A stretch of 64,000 bases of DNA from Aeromonas hydrophila subsp. hydrophila ATCC 7966 (GCF_000014805.1 NC_008570.1:3291001-3355000), one strand, 5' to 3'. Shown: positions 1 to 7,754, counted from the stretch's first letter. Notes: generated from the sequence alone by a model not told the origin. Program-made: numbers and translations.

Positions 1-45
1 TCAATACCGTGCCAACCCACGGCCCCGTTTAACAGCAGATATGCT

Positions 46-66
46 CCCTCTCCCCCTGGGAGAGGG
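46..66. repeat. short palindrome inside IS-adjacent DNA
   Basis: A perfect 9-bp inverted repeat (CCCTCTCCC, 3-nt loop, GGGAGAGGG) lies just beyond the transposase stop. This motif type is scattered through many gammaproteobacterial genomes as a small intergenic repeat. It could also be a weak hairpin at the end of the transposase transcript. No second copy was noticed in the window. Confidence 0.45.
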
Positions 67-296
67 CTGGGGTGAAGGCATCTACGCATTCACTTCCTTC
101 GGTATCAATTTCAGACCCTTCTTGAACATGCTGTAGGGGTCTGTCCCTCCATCATCCTGCCCTGATGTGGTCGCTGGTTGTTGTAGTGCTCTAGGTAGCT
201 GTCCAGATCTGTCTGCATCTGCTCTACCGACTCATACCAGGTCGTTCTCCCTTTGATGTGGAATTGTTCATCCAGCAGTCTGCGGTGCAGTCGCAC
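58..296 (-). pseudogene. IS481-type transposase remnant (integrase core C-terminus, frameshifted)
   Basis: The minus strand encodes the end of an rve/DDE integrase core. The visible motifs are RLHRRLLDEQFHIKGRTTWY followed by LEHYNNQRPHQGR, typical of IS481-family transposases. The protein starts abruptly at about 296 and lacks the helix-turn-helix and most of the catalytic core. Near 133 a single missing base shifts the frame: the reading frame ends early at 111, while the expected ending (YSMFKKGLKLIPKEVNA) continues in the neighbouring frame to a TAG at about 93. Both truncation and frameshift make it inactive. It marks the left side of an AT-rich island and appears to have cut into the gene upstream of the patatin gene. 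The family is clear, but the exact element cannot be named from this fragment. Confidence 0.8.
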
Positions 297-476
297 AACA
301 AGCCAGTTAGTGCCGTGGCTCCCTACATCATAATCACTGCCATCTTTGTATTTATCTGGCCTATTATCTATCTTGTTATCATGTTTTTTTCAAAAAAGCA
401 CAGTACAAGTGAAACATACCTACTGGTTCAAGGTCTTAACCAAACGTTATGTTTTTTACATCACAAAGGAGACTAG
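297..476 (+). pseudogene. possible 3' end of a membrane-protein gene upstream of the patatin gene
   Basis: A frame open across the transposase remnant continues to a TAG at 474-476, only 3 nt before the patatin start codon. The part outside the IS remnant encodes about 50 residues. One strongly hydrophobic stretch (roughly IIITAIFVFIWPIIYLVIMF) is followed by KK and a short polar tail. The stop sits between the patatin Shine-Dalgarno and its ATG, the spacing expected for two genes of one operon. I infer the tail of a membrane protein whose start was removed when the IS inserted. AT-rich DNA can give hydrophobic frames by chance, so this is tentative. No family was recognised. Confidence 0.4.
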
Positions 477-479
477 AAA

Positions 480-1478
480 ATGGCATTCAGAATACTGTCT
501 ATTGATGGGGGGGGAATCAGAGGGATACTACCAGGTCAAATACTGGTATCGCTTGAGGAAAAATTAAAAAGCAAATCACATAACACAAGTGCACGAATTG
601 CAGACTATTTTGATTTGGTTGCAGGGACAAGCACAGGTGCAATTCTGAGTGCAGCATATGTTTGTCCCAATGAAGAAGGACGACCAAAGTATTCTGCCAA
701 AGAGGCAGTAAATTTTTACCTTGAAGATGGCGACGAAATATTCGATGTTAAATTCTGGCGTTCCATTGGTACATTAGGAGGTACAAGCGACGAGAAATAC
801 TCTGCAAAAGAGCTTGAGAGAGTGTTGATGGAGGCATTTGGAGAAACAAAGCTTAGTGAGTTATTAAAACCAACTTGTTTTGTTTCCTATGACGTTGACA
901 GACGAGAACCTAGAATTTTCAAACAACACACCGCCATAAAAAACCAAAAAGATTTCTTAGTAAGAGAGTTATTACGAGGCAGCACTGCTGCGCCAACATA
1001 CTTCGAGGCGGCGCGCATATATTCCACATCTCCGTTAAAACAAAAATTTGTTTTAGTCGATGGTGGCGTGGTAGCAAACGACCCAGCTCTATGCGCCTAT
1101 TCAGAAGCCGTCAGCATGGGCGTCAGCGGGATTAAAGATATGATTATTGTGTCTATTGGCACAGGGAAGAAATTAAAAAACTATTCATATTCAGATGTAA
1201 AAGACTGGGGGCCGCTTGGTTGGGCAAAGCCAGTAATTGACATTACACTTGAGGGCGGCCCACAAATGACAGAATATTATTTGAAGCAAATTGCATCAAC
1301 TGTGCCAAATTCTAAATATTTTAGAATTCAACCAGAACTGTATGGAGCTGATCCGGCGCTTGATAATGCAACAAGAGAGAACCTTGAGAAATTGAGGGAT
1401 GCCGGAATAAGAAATTCAGAAGTGTTTGACAAGCAATTAGACGAAATTGCTGACCTATTGATCAGCATGGCAAAATAA
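480..1478 (+). CDS. patatin-like phospholipase
   Basis: This is a 332-residue protein of the patatin family, lipid acyl hydrolases with a Ser-Asp dyad. The oxyanion-hole motif DGGGIRG is at residues 9-15, the nucleophile elbow GTSTG at 49-53 (Ser51) and the DGG motif at 194-196 (Asp194), so all catalytic parts are present. No signal peptide or membrane segment is seen, which suggests a cytoplasmic enzyme. The ATG at 480 has a strong AAGGAG at 466-471. Base composition is much more AT-rich than the flanking chromosome, a sign of horizontal transfer. Patatins of this size (CapV, for example) serve as membrane-degrading effectors in CBASS anti-phage systems, but no cyclase or other CBASS gene lies in the visible island. 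Two small exported or membrane-protein genes follow. Family assignment is firm; a defence role is inference. Confidence 0.9.
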   Translation: MAFRILSIDGGGIRGILPGQILVSLEEKLKSKSHNTSARIADYFDLVAGTSTGAILSAAYVCPNEEGRPKYSAKEAVNFYLEDGDEIFDVKFWRSIGTLGGTSDEKYSAKELERVLMEAFGETKLSELLKPTCFVSYDVDRREPRIFKQHTAIKNQKDFLVRELLRGSTAAPTYFEAARIYSTSPLKQKFVLVDGGVVANDPALCAYSEAVSMGVSGIKDMIIVSIGTGKKLKNYSYSDVKDWGPLGWAKPVIDITLEGGPQMTEYYLKQIASTVPNSKYFRIQPELYGADPALDNATRENLEKLRDAGIRNSEVFDKQLDEIADLLISMAK

Positions 1479-1498
1479 CATCAAAAATATAGCAAGGT

Positions 1499-1542
1499 GC
1501 TCAACCGGATAGGCTAAAGCTCTCCGGTGAGCCCCAATTTTT
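1499..1542 (+). terminator. hairpin with T-run after the patatin gene
   Basis: GCTCA-ACCGGA (1499-1509) pairs with TCCGGTGAGC (1523-1532) with one bulged base. CCC and a short AATTTTT run follow. This looks like an intrinsic terminator and may limit read-through from the patatin gene into the next pair. Confidence 0.55.
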
Positions 1543-1573
1543 AGCATCTAATCAAACCTTATAGGTAAATTCG

Positions 1574-2038
1574 ATGTCGAAATACAAGCTAATGATTGCG
1601 GCGCTTGCATTAACAACTTTAGCTAGTGCTAAAAATCTCGAAAATCAACCACCTCAGATACGAATGCAGGAGTTTAAACAATTAGATCTTGGTGGAACAA
1701 ACCAAATATTTAAGCTGCAGAATTTTCAGGCGGATATTTCAAACCTGGACCTAAAAGTGCCTAGCCAATACACCGAGGACGACCGAACAAAAATTTTGTC
1801 ATTATTATCCGAGCTCAAGCAGACATGTCCAACATGTTCTACAGGAGTAACAATTGGCAGTGGAACTATTGTCGGTGGGAACACTGGTGGAACTGACACT
1901 CCACTGTTTCCAATTAGGGGAGGAAACAAAGGTGGACTTATTCCTACAGTTACAATCACCAAAATTGAATACGATGGACTCATAAAGAAGGCCGCACTGT
2001 ATGACAGTATAATTACCGAAAGCGGGGGGCAGCAATGA
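1574..2038 (+). CDS. exported Gly-rich protein with CxxC, unknown function
   Basis: This 154-residue product starts with a classic Sec signal peptide (about residues 1-19, ending in ASA), so it should be exported to the periplasm or beyond. The mature part has a polar, probably helical stretch, a CPTC motif at 85-88, then a Gly/Thr-rich low-complexity segment (about 91-121), and ends in a mixed region. The CxxC could form a disulfide or bind metal; the sequence alone does not decide. The Shine-Dalgarno is weak. The stop overlaps the next start in ATGA, so the two proteins are probably made together. Composition is AT-rich like the patatin gene. I do not recognise the family. Confidence 0.7.
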   Translation: MSKYKLMIAALALTTLASAKNLENQPPQIRMQEFKQLDLGGTNQIFKLQNFQADISNLDLKVPSQYTEDDRTKILSLLSELKQTCPTCSTGVTIGSGTIVGGNTGGTDTPLFPIRGGNKGGLIPTVTITKIEYDGLIKKAALYDSIITESGGQQ

Positions 2039-2511
2039 AACTTACCAAGCTTGTTATTACCATTGTTTTGTTCAGCATAGTTGCTGCAAATTCAGCACGT
2101 TCTGAAGAACCAAACCCGTATGCTGAATACCGTACGAAAACTTATGATATTCAGCAAGAATACTTGCAACGAATTACGCAACACCAAGCCGAAGTAATGC
2201 GTGATATGGAACACAAACTAAAGCAGCAACAGTGGCAGACGAATGCTATTGCTATAATGGTATTTATTATGGTTTCAATGGGCCTCTTCCTAAGCTTCCT
2301 GCAATTTAGACAAGACGTAAAACAAGGTGGAAAATCTTCATTCAGTTTTAAAATTGGCGCTGGCAGCTTTGAAATCAATAGCTCTGTAATAGGGCTTGCA
2401 ATTCTGGCAATGAGTTTCTGGTTTTTCCAAACATATATTGACAGGGTTTACAGCGTGGAGGTATTCACTGTTGCACCTTTGGATGTAACTACATTTGGCG
2501 TAAACAGATAA
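2035..2511 (+). CDS. membrane protein with signal peptide and two TM helices, unknown function
   Basis: This 158-residue product overlaps the preceding stop by 4 nt (ATGA). Residues 1 to about 23 look like a cleavable signal peptide. Residues about 35-68 are a charged, Gln-rich, probable coiled-coil segment. Hydrophobic helices lie at about 70-91 and 117-135. Between them is a short loop with alternating Phe/Ser (around SFSFKIGAGSFEI). The predicted topology places the coiled coil and the C-terminal tail outside the cytoplasm. It fits a membrane partner of the exported protein encoded just upstream. I do not recognise a family. Its 3' end lies almost at the right edge of the AT-rich island. 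Confidence 0.7.
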   Translation: MKLTKLVITIVLFSIVAANSARSEEPNPYAEYRTKTYDIQQEYLQRITQHQAEVMRDMEHKLKQQQWQTNAIAIMVFIMVSMGLFLSFLQFRQDVKQGGKSSFSFKIGAGSFEINSSVIGLAILAMSFWFFQTYIDRVYSVEVFTVAPLDVTTFGVNR

Positions 2512-2943
2512 GTATGCGACCCAGCAAGTGCGTGTAGCCCCCTCCGCTACGCGCTTCACCTGCCAGGGGGCGAAGAAACGCTCGTCACGCCACGGCCATA
2601 GCCAGCCAACCCCCTTGCCACCGCTGGTGAGCGAGTCAAGCAAACTGTGGGAGAGCAGCGAGATCAGCAAAAATGACCAGACGGTGGCGGTGCTGGCCCG
2701 AAATTGGCGGTGAAACAGCATGGCCAGCGTGGGCAGGGCAAAGGCGAACAGCAGGGAATGGGTAACGCCGCGGTGGCCAAAGACATGGCCGTAGGCAACC
2801 CCCAGTTTAAAGGCGAGCACATCGGCATCGGGCAGCATGGCGATGGCGACCCCCGCCAACAGCAGGCGCGGCGGGATGATCCGGCTGCCAAGCCCGAGCC
2901 CAAGGCAGAGGGGCACGGCGGCGTGAGTGATTATGGTGGGCAT
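2338..2943 (-). pseudogene. DUF457/YdjM-like membrane metal-dependent hydrolase, 3' end replaced by island DNA
   Basis: The ATG at 2943 (MPTIITHAAVP) begins a DUF457 membrane-bound metal-dependent hydrolase. Visible family features are the early THAAVP histidine, the DAD motif around residues 39-41, the GHRGVTHS motif at about 56-63, a second LSHSLLDSLT box, and several hydrophobic helices. Homology-like sequence runs to about residue 129 (FAPWQV, near 2557). After that the frame enters the strand opposite the island's membrane-protein gene and encodes a Cys-rich, family-unlike tail until 2338. The expected last quarter with its terminal helices is missing. I infer that the island inserted here and destroyed the 3' end. 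The N-terminal part is chromosomal in composition. A short chimeric product may still be made. Confidence 0.75.
2530..2554. repeat. inverted repeat at the island/chromosome junction
   Basis: GCGTGTAGC (2530-2538) and GCTACGCGC (2546-2554) form a near-perfect 9-bp hairpin with a 7-nt C-rich loop. It sits where DUF457 homology stops and AT-rich island DNA begins. It could be the recombination end of a mobile element or the recognition structure of an integration event. No matching copy was seen at the left side of the window, where the island end may lie outside. Confidence 0.45.
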
Positions 2944-3084
2944 AGGGTGAAGCTCCAACTGAAAACGTGAGCCTACCTTATCCCCGCTCGGTGAAGTGAA
3001 GGTGAAGTTGCGTGCCACCAGCCTTGAGCCCATGACGGGCATTGCCTACAATTACCCACTTTTTATCACACTCAGGTAAATAAA

Positions 3085-3327
3085 ATGAGCGACAACAAAC
3101 CTGCCCTGCCCGACCGTCTGGCGGCCAACCCGCGCAGCCCGCACCATGTGGCGGAGTGCTTCCAGCACGAGATCGGCATTCGCGTGAACGGCAAGGAGCG
3201 CACCAATGTCGAGGAGTACTGCATCAGCGAAGGTTGGGTGAAGATCCCCTCCCCCAAGGCCAAGGATCGCTACGGCAACCCCATGCTGATCACCGTCAAG
3301 GGCACCGTCGAGGCCTTCTACGCCTAA
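3085..3327 (+). CDS. DUF3297 family protein
   Basis: This 80-residue protein matches the small DUF3297 family over its whole length: an N-terminal PDRLAANPRSPHH segment, a central GIRVNGKERTNVEEYC block and a C-terminal MLITVKGTVEAFY ending. It is soluble, with no signal peptide. The gene stands alone, divergent from the broken DUF457 gene. The family has no established role that I know of. The ATG at 3085 is the only start that gives the usual length. Confidence 0.85.
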   Translation: MSDNKPALPDRLAANPRSPHHVAECFQHEIGIRVNGKERTNVEEYCISEGWVKIPSPKAKDRYGNPMLITVKGTVEAFYA

Positions 3328-3524
3328 GCCGCCCTGACCGCGCGCCCCGCCGGGCCCGCCGCCATGCTGTTCAGACCACCGGCCTTGCGCCGGTGTTCTG
3401 CTTTGGGCCTTTCATCTTGACGCCTGTGGCGGGCAAGGAATGTCGCAGCGGGCACAGCCCCCACTTGCATCGGGCCTGCGTCTCGGCAATCCTTGCCGCC
3501 CCTTGAACTGGCAAGATCTCATCC

Positions 3525-4067
3525 ATGAACAAGCTGTTTGTCCTGCTGGCGCTGTTGACCCTGAGCACAGCGGTCCGCGCCGATATCCTTATCAATCCCC
3601 AGATCGTGGTGAACGGCCAGAGCCAGGGTGGCGGGCGCATCCACATCTGTACCCTGACCCCCTTCAACAGCGTCTATGCCGATGCGGGGCGCAGCGAGTG
3701 GCTGGCGCGCCAGAAGGTGAGCCGCCGCTGCCAGCAGGGCCAGGGCAGCAACAGCCTGTTTTGCGAACCGGCCAAGGCGAGCTGCCTGACAACCCGATTG
3801 GACGAAGGGGACGACGCCAGCACCCTGCTGGTGTTCGACGGCGCCCACCAGAACGGTGAGTCCCTGCGCATCGACCGGGATATTGCGGATCTCGGCCGCT
3901 ACGGCTTTGCCAACCGCATCTCCTCCTTCACCGTGCCGGCTGGCTGGGTGGTGCGCTTTTTTGAGGAGACCGACTTTCGCGGTGGCTACTACACCCGCAA
4001 GGGTGGCGAGCAGGAAGCGACCGACTTCAACAATCGCATCCGCTCGGTGCGGATCCTCAGCCGCTAG
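3525..4067 (+). CDS. secreted beta/gamma-crystallin-like protein
   Basis: This 180-residue protein has a Sec signal peptide (residues 1 to about 19, ending in VRA). The mature N-terminal half contains several cysteines that may form disulfides. The C-terminal half (about 95-180) has the look of a beta/gamma-crystallin or I36-type Greek-key repeat: LLVFDGAHQNGESLRID, then FANRISSFTVPAGW, then VRFFEETDFRGGYYTR and a closing FNNRIRSVRIL. Such domains bind calcium or act as secreted structural or inhibitor modules. The gene is monocistronic and converges on the lysozyme-inhibitor gene, sharing a terminator with it. Domain assignment is fairly confident; the target or function is unknown. Confidence 0.65.
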   Translation: MNKLFVLLALLTLSTAVRADILINPQIVVNGQSQGGGRIHICTLTPFNSVYADAGRSEWLARQKVSRRCQQGQGSNSLFCEPAKASCLTTRLDEGDDASTLLVFDGAHQNGESLRIDRDIADLGRYGFANRISSFTVPAGWVVRFFEETDFRGGYYTRKGGEQEATDFNNRIRSVRILSR

Positions 4068-4094
4068 CGCCCTGCCACATCACCTCTTCGCCAT

Positions 4095-4125
4095 AAAAAA
4101 ACCTCTGCCCAGGCAGAGGTTTTTG
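4095..4125. terminator. bidirectional intrinsic terminator
   Basis: ACCTCTGCC (4101-4109) and GGCAGAGGT (4112-4120) form a perfect stem. A-run and T-run flanks on either side serve the converging crystallin-like and Ivy genes. Confidence 0.85.
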
Positions 4126-4136
4126 CTTTTCGATGC

Positions 4137-4580
4137 TTACTGCCAGTTGGGGTCGGCCTCAACCTGCTTCATCAGGGCGGCCTGCATCCCCTTGTCCGGC
4201 TGGCCGAGCCAGGTGTAGCGGGCGAATTTGGACGGGGTTTCGCGAGCGGCGTCGCTATCCGGCAGATCGATGAGCACGCCCCATACCCGCTTGGCCTTGC
4301 CATCCTCCAGCAGCTGCATGTAGTGGCTGGCGCAGTCGTGAGGTTTGCAGACCGAGCCGCTCTGATAGGGGGTGCCGGCCACGGCTTCGAGCGGGGAGCT
4401 GGTGCCGTTGCCGCTGCGCACCCACTTGGGCAGGTTCTTGATGCCCTGAGTCGCCTTGGCCCAGGGGGCCTTGAAGTCCGCCGACAGCAGCAGATCCGAG
4501 GTATAAGTGGCGGCGGCAAACGCCGGCGCGGCGCCGACCAGCAGCAGGGAGAGCGCCAATGCGCGAGAGAGACGGGTCAT
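4137..4580 (-). CDS. ivy: Ivy-type C-type lysozyme inhibitor
   Basis: This 147-residue periplasmic protein has a signal peptide (MTRLSRALALSLLLVGAAPAFA). The CKPHDC loop of the Ivy family is present (about residues 78-83); this Cys-flanked loop enters the active site of C-type lysozymes. Around it are the family's YMQLLEDG and WGVLIDLPD segments. Length matches E. coli Ivy closely. It should protect peptidoglycan against host or environmental lysozyme in the periplasm. The gene stands alone and shares its terminator with the converging crystallin-like gene. Confidence 0.88.
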   Translation of the reverse strand: MTRLSRALALSLLLVGAAPAFAAATYTSDLLLSADFKAPWAKATQGIKNLPKWVRSGNGTSSPLEAVAGTPYQSGSVCKPHDCASHYMQLLEDGKAKRVWGVLIDLPDSDAARETPSKFARYTWLGQPDKGMQAALMKQVEADPNWQ

Positions 4581-4710
4581 GGTGTGATTCCTTGTTATAT
4601 GAATGCCTGAACGGGCGCGGGCTGGCCGCGCGCCATCACGCTACCGCCTGTGCCCGCCCCTGTCGAGCCCACGCCGTGCCGAGGCGTCAATGGCTGGCGC
4701 CAGATGGACG

Positions 4711-4743
4711 ACACCCCGCCGCGCCAGTGGCGAGACGGGGTGT
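4711..4743 (-). terminator. hairpin downstream of nupC
   Basis: ACACCCCG (4711-4718) pairs with CGGGGTGT (4736-4743), with an inner CGCC/GGCG stem nested inside. There is no T-run, so it may be a Rho-independent terminator of weak type or simply a 3'-end stabilising hairpin for nupC. Confidence 0.4.
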
Positions 4744-4762
4744 ACATGGGGGCAAGGGTCGC

Positions 4763-5974
4763 TTAGCCGAGGGAGGCGAACAGCCCCGCCAGGGTGGCGC
4801 TCATCAGGTTGGCCAGGGTTGCCGCCAGCACCGCCTTGAAGCCGAGGCTCGCCACGTCGTGGCGGCGCTCCGGCGCCATGGTGCCGATGGAACCAAGCTG
4901 CACCGCAATGGAGCCCAGGTTGGCAAAACCACAGAGGGCGAAGGTGATAATGATCTGGGTATGGGCGCTGAGATCCTGCTTGATGTTGGCAAAATCCAGG
5001 TAGGCGACGAACTCGTTCATGATCACCTTCTGGCCGATCAAGGATCCTGCCGCCATCATCTCGCTGGCCGGCACGCCGATGAGCCAGGCCACCGGGGCAA
5101 ACAGGTAACCCAGCAGCTGCTGCAGGGAGAGATCGGCCCAGCCGAACCACTCGCCCACCGTGGTGAGACCGGCATTGATCATGGTGATCACGCTGACAAA
5201 GGCCAGCAGGATAGTGCCGATGGCCACCGCGATCTTCATGCCGCTCATGGCGCCGCCCGCCAGGGCGTCGATGGCGTTGCTGTAGTCGCTCTTGTCGAGG
5301 GTGATCTCGGCCTGTTCACACACCTGCTGCTGCTCCGGCACCAAGAGTTTGGCCATCAAGAGGCCCCCCGGCGCCGCCATAAAGGAGGCGGCGATCAGGT
5401 ATTTCAGATCCACACCCAGCCCGGCGTAACCACCCAGCACGGAGCCTGCCACCGAGGCCATGCCGCAAGTCATCACCGCAAAGAGCTCGGAGCGGGTCAT
5501 GCCCGCCAGGAAGGGGCGGATCAGCAGCGGCGACTCCCCTTGAGAGAGGAAAATGTTGCCGGTGGCCACCAGGGATTCGGCGCGGCTGGTGCCGAGCAGG
5601 CGGTGAATGCCGCCTCCCAGCACCCGGATCACCCACTGCATGATGCCGAAGTGATAGAGCACGGCGATCAGCGCGCTGATGAAGATCACCAGCGGCAGTA
5701 CCCGCACGGCGAAGATGAAGCCGTTGCTGGCCAGATCGCCAAACACGAAGCGGATGCCGCTGTCGGCAAAGCCGAGCAGGGCGGAGACGCCGTTGCTCAT
5801 GGCACCGAGCATGATTTGACCGGGAGGGAAGTAGAGCACCAGGGCGGCAAAGCCGGTTTGCAGGGCGAGGGCCCCCAGCACGGTCCGCCAGCGGATGGCA
5901 CGGCGGTTTTCACTGGCCAGCCAGGCGATAAACATCAGGGCCAGCATACCGACCAGACTCAATAACAGCGTCAT
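4763..5974 (-). CDS. nupC: NupC-family concentrative nucleoside transporter
   Basis: This 403-residue integral inner-membrane protein belongs to the CNT family, which imports nucleosides with protons or sodium. Family landmarks are visible: the GQGESPLLIRP-like stretch (here SQGESPLLIRPF, about residues 146-157), the gate domain GTMAPE-type sequence near the end, and the many re-entrant hydrophobic helices. Length matches NupC (about 400). The ATG at 5974 starts directly with a membrane segment. The gene is single. A candidate CRP site lies upstream at 6203-6218, which would fit the cAMP-dependent control known for nucleoside transporters. Exact nucleoside range cannot be read from the sequence. 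Confidence 0.9.
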   Translation of the reverse strand: MTLLLSLVGMLALMFIAWLASENRRAIRWRTVLGALALQTGFAALVLYFPPGQIMLGAMSNGVSALLGFADSGIRFVFGDLASNGFIFAVRVLPLVIFISALIAVLYHFGIMQWVIRVLGGGIHRLLGTSRAESLVATGNIFLSQGESPLLIRPFLAGMTRSELFAVMTCGMASVAGSVLGGYAGLGVDLKYLIAASFMAAPGGLLMAKLLVPEQQQVCEQAEITLDKSDYSNAIDALAGGAMSGMKIAVAIGTILLAFVSVITMINAGLTTVGEWFGWADLSLQQLLGYLFAPVAWLIGVPASEMMAAGSLIGQKVIMNEFVAYLDFANIKQDLSAHTQIIITFALCGFANLGSIAVQLGSIGTMAPERRHDVASLGFKAVLAATLANLMSATLAGLFASLG

Positions 5975-6505
5975 CTTGCACCTATGAAGAGAGAAGTTTC
6001 ATACGGCAAGTCTGCAGACAGGCATCGCAGGGAGCGGGCGGGAGAGGTGCCGACCCCGCGACACGCAGACCACAAACCTACAGGTTAGTGGCGGGTCCCA
6101 TCCTGGGGTCATTCACGTTCCGGGTGACGGCGAGTATCGGGTGACGCCAGCGCCGTCGCAGGGGGAGCTGCGGCCGGGTGGCAGGTCGGGCGGCGATGGT
6201 ACAGTGATCGCCGTCACAGAAAAAGCGGTAAAACGATTGGCCCCGCCAACTTTTTCACGGCAGCGCTGAGCGTTACCCAAAACGCGGCAGGATTGCGCCA
6301 CAACTGAGCAAACCCACAGGGAAACCAGGTCTCACTCCCCCCGAATAGGGCAGGCACTACCCCCTTCCCCGGATAACCGAAGCGGTTCACGTTTTTTCAC
6401 GCCGCGACGCGGTACACTGACCAATCACCAAGTTTATGTTTTTATTGAAAAAGCCCCATGGTCCCGGAATGGCCTGGTGCCATCAACCTTCGGTGGAACG
6501 CCATC
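5975..6505. other. divergent intergenic region with candidate CRP site
   Basis: This 531-bp stretch between divergent nupC and the YdcF-like gene has no convincing coding frame. Apart from the CRP-like dyad at 6203-6218, I see only GC-rich sequence and no clear sigma-70 promoter or riboswitch. Confidence 0.5.
6203..6218. promoter_or_regulatory. candidate CRP-binding site
   Basis: AGTGA-N6-TCACA differs from the CRP consensus TGTGA-N6-TCACA at one position. It lies about 230 bp from the nupC start and about 290 bp from the start of the divergent gene. Control of nupC is the more likely use by family precedent, though the distance is long. Confidence 0.4.
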
Positions 6506-7612
6506 ATGATGAAAAGAACCGCGATTGCCCTGACGCTGGCCAGCCTGTTGGCGCTGCCAGTGTGTGTCTCCAGCAATGCCTGGGCTGCCCCGGTACGCTC
6601 CCTGCAAAAGGAGCAGAATTACGACCAGTACATCAGCAAGCGCCAGGTGGTGGATCAGCTGCTGGCGGACGCCTGGCAGATCTTCAAATCCCCCGCCCGC
6701 ATCTCCACCGCCGGCTTCACCGCCAAGATGCCGAGCAACATGGAGCAGGTAACCGAGCTGCTGCTGCAGGCCTACCAGCTCGAGCCCTATCGCACCGACC
6801 TGCTCATCTCGGCGGCCAACGCCCAGATCTACAACGGCAACGTGGACAAGGCCATCGGCCTGTTCGAGCAGGCCCTCAGCACCGCGCCCGATGACATCGA
6901 CCTGCTGAGCTACCTCGCCACCTGGCAGACCTTCAAGCACAACGAGGCCGCCGCCAAGGGGTATCAGAGCAAGCTGGCGACCCTCAATCCCGGCAGGGCT
7001 GCCGATCTGCAGCGCATCTTCGACACGGTCGAGCGCGTCATCGCCACCCCGCTCAAGGAGCAGGGGGAGCGCTCACCCAAGCCGGGCAACCGGGCCATCG
7101 TCACCCTGGGCTATGCCCTCAATCCCGACGGCTCCATGCACGACATCCTGCTGGGCCGGCTGGAAACCACCCGGGCGCTGGCCAAGGCCAACCCGGCGGC
7201 CCTCATCATCCTGACCGGCGGCGTGCCCCAGAACCGTCAGACCGAGGGCAAGCTGATGGCCGACTGGCTGGTGAAAAAGGGGATCGACCGCTCCCGCATC
7301 ATCGAGGAGAACTACGCCACCAGCACGGTGGAGAACGCCCTCTACAGCGGCTATGCCCTCGCCCGCCACCAGATCGAGTACGCCACCCTGGTGAGCTCCG
7401 CCAGCCATGTGCGCCGGGGCCAGACCCTGCTGGAGATCGCCAGCTGGCAGAGCGGGCCGGCCGGGATCCGGATAGACAGCGTCAGCTATCCCGACAAGCC
7501 GCTCTCCGAGCTTGCCAAGGTGAGCGACAGCGAGCTTCTCGGCATCTACCGCGACGCCCTGCGCACCTATGGGCTCTGGAGCTACCGCTCCGCCCCCCTG
7601 CTGGAGCGCTGA
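6506..7612 (+). CDS. exported TPR/DUF218 (YdcF-like) protein
   Basis: The ATG pair at 6506/6509, behind GGTGGA at 6492-6497, gives a 367-368 residue protein with a Sec signal peptide (through SSNAWA). I chose it over an upstream start because translation from there would bury the signal. Residues about 60-160 form helical, TPR-like repeats (EQVTELLLQAYQLEP, DKAIGLFEQALSTAPDD). The C-terminal half is a DUF218 domain: NRAIVTLGYAL, RLETTRALAKANP, LILTGGVPQ, EGKLMADWLVKKGI, and ENYATSTVENA. This is the fold of YdcF, SanA and ElyC, proteins tied to envelope integrity or cell-wall precursor handling. The TPR plus DUF218 combination points to a periplasmic complex. No operon partner is seen. Confidence 0.75.
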   Translation: MMKRTAIALTLASLLALPVCVSSNAWAAPVRSLQKEQNYDQYISKRQVVDQLLADAWQIFKSPARISTAGFTAKMPSNMEQVTELLLQAYQLEPYRTDLLISAANAQIYNGNVDKAIGLFEQALSTAPDDIDLLSYLATWQTFKHNEAAAKGYQSKLATLNPGRAADLQRIFDTVERVIATPLKEQGERSPKPGNRAIVTLGYALNPDGSMHDILLGRLETTRALAKANPAALIILTGGVPQNRQTEGKLMADWLVKKGIDRSRIIEENYATSTVENALYSGYALARHQIEYATLVSSASHVRRGQTLLEIASWQSGPAGIRIDSVSYPDKPLSELAKVSDSELLGIYRDALRTYGLWSYRSAPLLER

Positions 7613-7686
7613 TTCCGGGTCAGCAACTCTCACCCGGCCCGTTGCCAGCGCGCTCCTTGCAGCACTGGCGTCACCAGCCCCTAACC

Positions 7687-7715
7687 AACCCGCCCAACCG
7701 GCGGGTTTTATTTTA
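7687..7715 (+). terminator. intrinsic terminator
   Basis: AACCCGCC (7687-7694) pairs with GGCGGGTT (7700-7707) and is followed by TTATTTTAT. It ends the YdcF-like gene. Confidence 0.8.
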
Positions 7716-7754
7716 TCCGCCCAATAAGCCAAACCGATTCGATATTCAATAACT

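Noticed and set aside
480..1478. Full CBASS system
   Set aside because: No CD-NTase, Cap2/Cap3 or other CBASS gene is visible on either side within the window, so only the patatin effector-like gene can be claimed.
1499..1542. Possible integron attC site after the patatin gene
   Set aside because: The core RYYYAAC and GTTRRRY sequences are absent. A terminator explains the hairpin.
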